Assembly: GCF_014650075.1 (NCBI RefSeq)
Contig: NZ_BMUG01000001.1
Span: forward strand, 324,710 to 388,709
Direction: 5' to 3'
Source of the DNA: Streptomyces microflavus
GTDB taxonomy: Bacteria > Actinomycetota > Actinomycetes > Streptomycetales > Streptomycetaceae
Length of the DNA stretch: 64,000 bases
Position numbers and translations under genes: made by a program. The notes beneath the pieces are model-generated. The model was not told where the DNA came from and searched no databases. It saw only the letters and a list, made by a program, of their open reading frames with translations. Shown here one piece after another: positions 58,684 through 64,000 of the stretch. Within the stretch, counting starts at the first letter, position 1. Every line of letters begins with the position of its first letter.

Positions 58684-58812
58684 ATGAGTAAGTTGGCGGC
58701 ACTCAGTGCCGCCAGTAGGTCCAATGGACGACCCCGAGTGCACTCTCCTGAGCCGAATGGGGGAGGGTGGAGACAGTCAGGGCACCTCGAAGAAGAGGCA
58801 CTACGTCGGTGA
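58684..58812 (+). CDS. 42-aa upstream ORF before citrate synthase
   Basis: ATG 58684 with GGGGGCAGG upstream opens a frame (MSKLAALSAASRSNGRPRVH...) ending TGA 58812, nine bases before the citrate synthase GTG. A perfect hairpin GGCGGCAC-TCA-GTGCCGCC (58695-58713) is inside it. It may be a regulatory leader peptide or just a non-coding transcribed leader. Confidence 0.35.
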   Translation: MSKLAALSAASRSNGRPRVHSPEPNGGGWRQSGHLEEEALRR

Positions 58813-58820
58813 GGGATGAC

Positions 58821-60110
58821 GTGAGCGACAACTCTGTAGTACTGCGGTACGGCGATGACGAGTACACCTACCCGGTGATCGACAGCACCGTCGGCGACAA
58901 GGGCTTCGACATCGGGAAGCTCCGGGCCAATACCGGCCTGGTGACGCTGGACAGCGGATACGGCAATACCGCCGCCTATAAATCCGCCATCACGTACCTC
59001 GACGGTGAACAGGGCATTCTGCGCTACCGCGGATACCCCATCGAGCAGCTCGCCGAGCGCTCGTCGTTCCTCGAGGTCGCGTACACGCTGATCAACGGCG
59101 ACCTTCCCAAGGTCGACGAGCTGGCGACCTTCAAGAACGAGATCACCCAGCACACGCTGCTGCACGAGGACGTCAAGCGGTTCTTCGACGGCTTCCCGCG
59201 TGACGCCCACCCGATGGCCATGCTGTCCTCGGTCGTCAGCGCGCTGTCCACGTTCTACCAGGACAGCCACAACCCGTTCGACGAGGAGCAGCGCCACCTC
59301 TCGACGATCCGCCTGCTGGCGAAGCTGCCGACGATCGCGGCGTACGCGTACAAGAAGTCGATCGGGCACCCCTTCGTCTACCCGCGCAACGACCTCGGGT
59401 ACGTCGAGAACTTCCTGCGCATGACCTTCTCGGTCCCCGCCCAGGAGTACGAGCTGGACCCGGTCGTCGTCTCGGCGCTGGACAAGCTGCTCATCCTGCA
59501 CGCGGACCACGAGCAGAACTGTTCGACCTCCACCGTGCGTCTGGTCGGCTCCTCGCAGGCGAACATGTTCGCCTCGATCTCCGCCGGCATCTCGGCGCTG
59601 TGGGGCCCCCTGCACGGTGGCGCCAACCAGTCGGTGCTGGAGATGCTGGAAGGCATCCAGGCCAACGGTGGCGATGTCGACTCCTTCATCCGCAAGGTGA
59701 AGAACAAGGAGGACGGCGTCCGCCTGATGGGCTTCGGCCACCGGGTGTACAAGTCCTTCGACCCGCGCGCCAAGATCATCAAGGCTGCCGCGCACGACGT
59801 GCTGTCCGCGCTCGGCAAGTCCGACGAGCTGCTCGACATCGCGCTCAAGCTGGAGGAGCACGCGCTCTCCGACGACTACTTCGTCTCGCGCAACCTCTAC
59901 CCCAACGTGGACTTCTACACCGGTCTGATCTACCGGGCCATGGGCTTCCCGACCGAGATGTTCACCGTGCTCTTCGCGCTCGGCCGCCTTCCGGGCTGGA
60001 TCGCCCAGTGGCACGAGATGATCAAGGAGCCGGGTTCCCGCATCGGCCGCCCGCGCCAGATCTACACCGGCGAGGTCCTGCGCGACTTCGTCCCGGTCGA
60101 GGGCCGCTGA
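58821..60110 (+). CDS. gltA: Citrate synthase
   Basis: 429 aa from GTG 58821 behind GAGGG. Catalytic residues are visible: His in GPLHGGANQ (about residue 263), His in GFGHRVYKSFDPRA (about 304) and Asp in the 'PNVDFYTG' segment (about 360), matching the His-His-Asp triad of type II citrate synthase. An N-terminal beta domain (VVLRYGDDEYTYPVID) is also typical. It condenses oxaloacetate with acetyl-CoA at the entry to the TCA cycle. Length equals that of the main Streptomyces enzyme (called citA in S. coelicolor). Confidence 0.95.
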   Translation: MSDNSVVLRYGDDEYTYPVIDSTVGDKGFDIGKLRANTGLVTLDSGYGNTAAYKSAITYLDGEQGILRYRGYPIEQLAERSSFLEVAYTLINGDLPKVDELATFKNEITQHTLLHEDVKRFFDGFPRDAHPMAMLSSVVSALSTFYQDSHNPFDEEQRHLSTIRLLAKLPTIAAYAYKKSIGHPFVYPRNDLGYVENFLRMTFSVPAQEYELDPVVVSALDKLLILHADHEQNCSTSTVRLVGSSQANMFASISAGISALWGPLHGGANQSVLEMLEGIQANGGDVDSFIRKVKNKEDGVRLMGFGHRVYKSFDPRAKIIKAAAHDVLSALGKSDELLDIALKLEEHALSDDYFVSRNLYPNVDFYTGLIYRAMGFPTEMFTVLFALGRLPGWIAQWHEMIKEPGSRIGRPRQIYTGEVLRDFVPVEGR

Positions 60111-60163
60111 CCCGGACCTCGTACCGACCCGGTCGAGGGCCGTTGACTCGGACCTCGCACCAC
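60092..60163. repeat. 36-bp tandem duplication of the citrate synthase 3' end
   Basis: CCCGGTCGAGGGCCG begins at 60092 and again at 60128. Each copy runs through a TGA stop and the following CGGACCTCG. The second copy has diverged at three or so positions. The duplication is outside the reading frame and does not alter the protein. Confidence 0.75.
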
Positions 60164-60651
60164 CGCACCACCGGGTTCCGCACCACCCCGTAGTGCCCGG
60201 CCTCTTCGGCCGACTGCCTTCGCCCCGCGTACCGCGCTTCGCACAGAGCGCGGTGTCCGGGGCGATTCGGCGTTCAGGGCGAGCGTGAGGCCGTCCTGAA
60301 CGCTGAGCGGCTGTGCATGCGAGAAACGCCCTGCCGCCAATCCCCCCACGGGTTGACGGTCAGGGCGCTTCCCATATCCCGGAGCGGATTCCCCCCACGG
60401 GATCCGGCCGGGCGTCTGCGGGGAGCCGAAGCTCCCGTTGTTGTGCTGCGGTCTGCCGGGGTACGTACGCACGGGAGGGCCGCTCAAAGCTCCCCGGTGC
60501 ACGTGCCCCGGCTCAACGCTTGCCACAGGAGCGTCCCCCAAGACACTCCATCGGACGTCCCCCAAGACATCCTTGGCATCGCACTCTAAGACTCATGAAC
60601 CCACCAGATGGTTACCCTGAGAACGGTGTGATCTAAATCTCTTTGTGGAAG
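60111..60651. other. 541-bp convergent intergenic region
   Basis: Lies between citrate synthase (+) and the copper ATPase (-). It contains the tandem duplication, the 60270-60303 hairpin and a direct repeat CGTCCCCCAAGACA at 60532-60545 and 60556-60569. Short reading frames here lack ribosome sites and motifs. I support no gene. Confidence 0.5.
60270..60303. terminator. GCGTTCAGG/CCTGAACGC hairpin
   Basis: Perfect 9-bp arms at 60270-60278 and 60295-60303, 160 bp after citrate synthase. Likely terminator for that transcript and possibly for the convergent copper operon. Confidence 0.55.
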
Positions 60652-63087
60652 TTACGTGAAGGCACGCAACCGAAGGCTGTTCGTGACGACGAACACGGAC
60701 GAAAACGCCATGGCGGCTCCCGCGATCATAGGGTTGAGCAGGCCACTTGCAGCCAGGGGCAGTGCCGCGACGTTGTACCCGAAGGCCCAGACGAGGTTGC
60801 CCCTGATGGTGGAAAGAGTACGCCTGGAAAGACGGATTGCGTCAGCAGTCACCTTGAGATCTCCACGAACCAGCGTGAGGTCGCTCGCCTCGATCGCCGC
60901 ATCCGTCCCGGTGCCCATCGCCAGCCCCAGATCTGCCGTCGCGAGGGCGGCGGCGTCGTTGACCCCGTCGCCGACCATGGCCACGCTCCGGCCCTCCGCC
61001 TGAAGGCGCTTGACGACGTCGACCTTGCCCTCGGGCATGACCTCCGCGTACACCTCGTCGATGCCCACCTCGCGGGCCACGGCATCGGCCACCGCCCGGT
61101 TGTCGCCGGTCAGGAGGACGGGCCGCAGTCCCAGGGCCCGTAGCTGGGCCACGGCGGCCGCGCTGCCGTCCTTGACGGCGTCGGCCACCCCCAGCACACC
61201 GCGCGCCTTTCCGTCCCAGGCGACGGCCACCGCTGTACGCCCCTGCTCCTGGGACTCCGCCAGGGCGGCGGTCAGCTCCGGAGGGAGGGCGATGCCCGCG
61301 TCGGCGAGGAGGCGGGGGCGGCCGACGAGGACGGTGTGCCCTTCGATCACGCCCTGGACGCCGAGTCCGGGGATGTTGGCGAAGTCTTCGGGGGTGGGGA
61401 GGGTGGCTCCGAGGCGGTCGGCCGCGCCTGTGGCGACGGCTTGGGCGATGGGGTGTTCGGAGGAGTGCTCCAGAGCCCCCGCCAGGCGCAGGACGGTGTT
61501 CTCGTCCGTGTCCTGGGCTGTGTGGACGGTGAGGAGGGTCATCTTGCCGGTGGTGACGGTGCCGGTCTTGTCGAGGACGATGGTGTCGACGCGGCGGGTG
61601 GTTTCGAGGACTTCGGGGCCTTTGATGAGGATGCCGAGTTGGGCGCCGCGGCCGGTGCCGACCATGAGGGCGGTGGGGGTGGCGAGGCCGAGGGCGCAGG
61701 GGCAGGCGATGATCAGGACCGCGACGGCGGCGGTGAACGCGGCGGTGGGCCCGGCGCCGCTGCCGAGCCAGAAGCCCAGGGTGCCGAGTGCGAGGGCGAT
61801 GACGATGGGGACGAAGACGGCGGAGATGCGGTCGGCGAGGCGCTGGGCCGCTGCCTTGCCGTTCTGGGCGTCCTCGACGAGGCGGGCCATGCGGGCGAGC
61901 TGGGTGTCGGAGCCGATGCGGGTGGCTTCGATGACGAGTCGGCCGCCGGCGTTGATCGTCGCCCCGGTCACGGAGTCACCGGTGGTGACCTCCACGGGCA
62001 CGGACTCACCGGTCAGCATCGACGCGTCCACGGCCGAGCTGCCCTCGACAACCGTCCCGTCGGTGGCGATCTTCTCCCCGGGGCGCACGACGAAACGGTC
62101 ACCGACGACGAGCCGGTCGGCTCGGACGCGTACCTCCGTACCGCTTCTGAGTACGGTGACGTCCTTGGCGCCCAGGTGCATCAGCGCCCGCAGCGCGGCC
62201 CCGGACTTCCGCTTCGCGCGCGCCTCCAGGTAGCGGCCCAGCAGGATGAAGGTGATGACCCCGGCCGCGACCTCCAGGTAGATCGTGGAGCTCGCGTCGG
62301 CGCGCGAGACGGTGAGGTCGAACCCGTGCCGCATGCCCGGCATCCCCGCGTCCCCGAGGAACAGGGCCCACAGCGACCAGCCGAAGGCGGCGAGAGTGCC
62401 CATCGAGACGAGGGTGTCCATGGTGGCGGCGCCGTGCCGGAGGTTGGTCCAGGTGGCGCGGTGGAAGGGCAGGCCACCCCAGACGACGACGGGGGCGGCG
62501 AGGGAGAGGGAGAGCCACTGCCAGTTGTCGAACTGGAGCGCGGGGACCATGGCGAGCAGGACGACGGGGACGCTGAGCACGGCGGAGACGATGAGCCGTT
62601 GCCGTAGCGCGGCGAGGGAGGAGGCCTGTTCCGCTTCGGCGGCTGCCGCCGATACGTCGGCGGGGGTGGGGTCGGGGTCGGTGGCCTGCTCGGGCTCCTG
62701 CCGGTACTCGGGGCCCGGCTCCGGCTGGGGCCGCTGTCCGGGTCCCTGCTCCGGAGCGGGTCCCTGCTCGGGCGTCGGCTTCCCTCCCGGGTCCCCTCCC
62801 GGGTCCCCTCCCGGTTTCCCTCCCGGTTCCCGCTCCGGGGGTGCGATGGGGCGGGCCGTGTAGCCGGTCTTCTCGACCGTCGCGACGAGGTCCGCCAGTT
62901 CCAGACCCTCCGCGAAAGTGACACGCGCCTTCTCGGTCGCGTAGTTCACCGTGGCGGTGACGCCGTCCATCCGGTTGAGCTTCTTCTCGACGCGGGCGGC
63001 GCACGAGGCGCACGTCATGCCGCCGATCATGAGCTCGGCCCCGGTGGCGTTCGCGGCCGGGGTCCCGGCTGCTGCTGTGCTGGCCAT
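60652..63087 (-). CDS. copA: Copper-exporting P1B-type ATPase
   Basis: 811 aa from ATG 63087 behind AGGAG. N-terminal heavy-metal-binding domain with GMTCASC (about residues 23-29), then a Pro/Gly/Gln/Glu-rich linker (about 80-140, with PGGDPGG- and PEQGP-type repeats). The transporter has the CPC membrane motif [12 protein letters not shown] (about 462), phosphorylation site DKTGTVT (about 502), HP motif SSEHPIA (about 545), and [10 protein letters not shown] (about 704). It pumps Cu(I) out of the cytosol and should receive copper from the chaperone encoded upstream. No second membrane-adjacent MBD. Confidence 0.93.
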   Translation of the reverse strand: MASTAAAGTPAANATGAELMIGGMTCASCAARVEKKLNRMDGVTATVNYATEKARVTFAEGLELADLVATVEKTGYTARPIAPPEREPGGKPGGDPGGDPGGKPTPEQGPAPEQGPGQRPQPEPGPEYRQEPEQATDPDPTPADVSAAAAEAEQASSLAALRQRLIVSAVLSVPVVLLAMVPALQFDNWQWLSLSLAAPVVVWGGLPFHRATWTNLRHGAATMDTLVSMGTLAAFGWSLWALFLGDAGMPGMRHGFDLTVSRADASSTIYLEVAAGVITFILLGRYLEARAKRKSGAALRALMHLGAKDVTVLRSGTEVRVRADRLVVGDRFVVRPGEKIATDGTVVEGSSAVDASMLTGESVPVEVTTGDSVTGATINAGGRLVIEATRIGSDTQLARMARLVEDAQNGKAAAQRLADRISAVFVPIVIALALGTLGFWLGSGAGPTAAFTAAVAVLIIACPCALGLATPTALMVGTGRGAQLGILIKGPEVLETTRRVDTIVLDKTGTVTTGKMTLLTVHTAQDTDENTVLRLAGALEHSSEHPIAQAVATGAADRLGATLPTPEDFANIPGLGVQGVIEGHTVLVGRPRLLADAGIALPPELTAALAESQEQGRTAVAVAWDGKARGVLGVADAVKDGSAAAVAQLRALGLRPVLLTGDNRAVADAVAREVGIDEVYAEVMPEGKVDVVKRLQAEGRSVAMVGDGVNDAAALATADLGLAMGTGTDAAIEASDLTLVRGDLKVTADAIRLSRRTLSTIRGNLVWAFGYNVAALPLAASGLLNPMIAGAAMAFSSVFVVTNSLRLRAFT

Positions 63088-63110
63088 GTCCGAACTCCTG
63101 GGTAACGCAG

Positions 63111-63155
63111 GTCGGGCCGTACCTCACCAGTATCTGCTGGCAGGCCCGGCCCGAC
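63111..63155 (-). terminator. Inverted repeat between copZ and copA
   Basis: GTCGGGCCG (63111-63119) and CGGCCCGAC (63147-63155) are perfect 9-bp arms with a 27-nt loop, in the 102-bp gap after the chaperone gene. Attenuator-like: it could raise chaperone mRNA over pump mRNA. Confidence 0.5.
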
Positions 63156-63189
63156 GGTAAAAGAGTGGAGCGATGTGGAGCGCGGGCGC

Positions 63190-63513
63190 TCAGGCGGCCC
63201 GGCCGACGAGCTCGTAACCGGCCTCGTCGACGGCGGCGCGTACGGCGTCCTCGGTCAGCGGGGCCTTGGAGGAGACCGTGACGCGGCCGGTGGAGGCGAC
63301 GGCCTCGACGGACGTCACGCCCCCGAGGGCGGAGATCTCCTCCGACACGGCGCCTTCGCAGTGGCCGCAGGTCATGCCCTTCACCTCGTACACCGTGGTC
63401 ACCGAGTCCGTCGCCTCGATCTGCACGTCGGCGGCGCCGCCGTCGTGGCAGGAACCGGTGGGCGAGCAGCAGGAGCCGGTGGACTGGGTGGTGGTCTCGG
63501 TCTCGGCGGTCAT
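63190..63513 (-). CDS. copZ: Copper chaperone, heavy-metal-associated domain
   Basis: 107 aa from ATG 63513 with GAGGAG at correct spacing. The C-terminal 65 residues are an HMA domain with GMTCGHCEGAV. The N-terminal 40 residues form a Cys-rich extension (GSCCSPTGSCHDGG) that adds further metal ligands and is longer than in the 69-aa classical CopZ. It delivers Cu(I) to CopA. The CsoR-like operator at 63648-63664 lies upstream. Confidence 0.9.
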   Translation of the reverse strand: MTAETETTTQSTGSCCSPTGSCHDGGAADVQIEATDSVTTVYEVKGMTCGHCEGAVSEEISALGGVTSVEAVASTGRVTVSSKAPLTEDAVRAAVDEAGYELVGRAA

Positions 63514-63647
63514 GGCGTTCTCCTCTTCGGCGGACACGAAGTTCGTCGGCGTTCGTCAGCGCGTCTTCGGTCGACACGTTCTGTAGGTATACGAGTGTGG
63601 CGCAAGGGGCCACAGGGGAGCCCGGGGCGCCTCACTCACTCCATACT

Positions 63648-63664
63648 ATACCCCTAGGGGGTAT
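63648..63664. promoter_or_regulatory. CsoR-type copper operator
   Basis: ATACCCCTAGGGGGTAT at 63648-63664 is a near-perfect palindrome of the TACCC-GGGTA form bound by CsoR, the copper-sensing repressor of Streptomyces copZ-copA operons. It lies 135 bp before copZ. Confidence 0.8.
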
Positions 63665-63707
63665 TTGTGGGAGCCGGGCGCGCCGGGTGCTGCCGACGGT
63701 GCCCGCT

Positions 63708-64000
63708 CTAGGGAGTGCGGCCCTGGTGGGGCTGCGGGGCCTGGCAGTTCTTCGTGGCCTGGTGGGGCGAGTCGTCGCCGAGCAGGGGGTCCAGGTAGCG
63801 GAACATGATCGTCTTCAGCTCCCGGATGTAGGCGTCGCGCTCCTCGCCCTCGTGGGCCATGATCAGGTCGAGTCCGGCCTTGAACGCCATGAAAGCCATG
63901 TCGGCGACGCGGTGGACCTGAGCGGCGGGCACGTCCGGGAGGTAGCCGGCGAGGATCTCTTCGACCCGGCTCAGCATGGTGGCGTGCAGGGTGTCGTGCT
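63708..64000 (-). CDS. TetR/AcrR-family regulator, C-terminal part (runs off right edge)
   Basis: The visible 97 residues (HDTLHATMLSRVEEILAGYL, then AQVHRVADMAFMAFKAGLDLIMAHE, then IRELKTIMFRYLDPLLG) form the C-terminal ligand/dimer helices of a TetR-type regulator. The DNA-binding N-terminus is outside the window. No stop or start is seen before the edge. The hydrophilic tail ends QGRTP. Family assignment is by helix pattern and the common 'YLDPLLG' ending. Confidence 0.65.
   Translation of the reverse strand, partial: HDTLHATMLSRVEEILAGYLPDVPAAQVHRVADMAFMAFKAGLDLIMAHEGEERDAYIRELKTIMFRYLDPLLGDDSPHQATKNCQAPQPHQGRTP

Noticed and set aside
60313..60636. 107-codon and overlapping small ORFs between citrate synthase and copA
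   Set aside because: Several overlapping frames of equal quality, none with a ribosome site or motif; the region contains terminator-like structure.
1..64000. tRNA or rRNA genes
   Set aside because: I looked for cloverleaf-type arms with TTCGA/CCA-like ends and for rRNA motifs in the intergenic regions and recognised none; a tRNAscan run would be decisive.

Overview
The window is high-GC actinobacterial chromosome and almost certainly comes from a Streptomyces species. GC is strong at third codon positions, GTG starts are common, TTA codons are rare, and genes often overlap by 4 bp (ATGA or GTGA). The right end carries a citrate synthase, a RecD2-like helicase and a CopZ/CopA copper module in an arrangement I recognise from Streptomyces chromosomes. 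I recognised no rRNA, tRNA or intact transposase gene.

Layout. 1-8.2 kb: the edge of a RelE/HigB-like toxin gene, a fused two-half ABC exporter, a small secreted protein, a secreted S37-type tripeptidyl aminopeptidase and a Tat-exported family 3 beta-N-acetylhexosaminidase. 8.3-18.9 kb: a tightly coupled seven-gene operon that looks like an expanded copy of the fatty-acid synthase operon (acyltransferase, acyl-CoA oxidase-like flavoprotein, two KAS III enzymes, ketoreductase, ACP, KAS II). It is flanked by an HTH regulator and a divergent IspH/LytB-like protein, and is probably a small specialised-metabolite locus. 18.9-26.7 kb: a TIM-barrel isomerase, then a RiPP-like operon (radical SAM protein, heme-oxygenase-like diiron protein, short precursor-like peptide) followed by a cyclase/ATPase signalling protein, a cytosolic subtilase and a GAF protein. 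27.0-31.4 kb: a class III lanthipeptide set (52-aa precursor, MFS exporter, LanKC). 31.5-36.4 kb: a SARP-type and a LuxR/LAL-type regulator. 36.5-40.1 kb: a LanM synthetase with a 64-aa precursor candidate that has no cysteine. Together 20.4-40.1 kb is a RiPP island with three modification systems. TTA codons occur in the radical SAM gene, the LuxR gene and the IspH-like gene, which suggests bldA dependence.

40.2-44.5 kb: a LacI repressor divergent from a three-gene operon (Gfo/Idh/MocA oxidoreductase, DUF993 protein, sugar-phosphate isomerase family protein), probably for catabolism of an unknown sugar or polyol. 44.8-49.5 kb: two RNHCP zinc-ribbon proteins, a methyltransferase, a decayed gene, an antitoxin gene with a truncated toxin, and a short type I-E CRISPR array without cas genes. 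49.6-56.3 kb: a DUF4157 (HELTH) protein of the kind linked to contractile injection systems, a glyoxalase-like protein, an XRE/DUF397 pair, small hypothetical genes, and a DHA2 efflux pump divergent from its MarR repressor. 56.4-64 kb: core genes for the RecD2-like helicase, citrate synthase, copper ATPase and copper chaperone, with a CsoR-type operator and a TetR gene running off the edge.

The best candidates for undescribed biology are the LanM system with the cysteine-free precursor, the radical SAM plus diiron-protein RiPP operon with a cytosolic protease, the single-cysteine class III lanthipeptide, and the expanded fatty-acid-synthase-like operon beside a probably non-catalytic IspH homologue.
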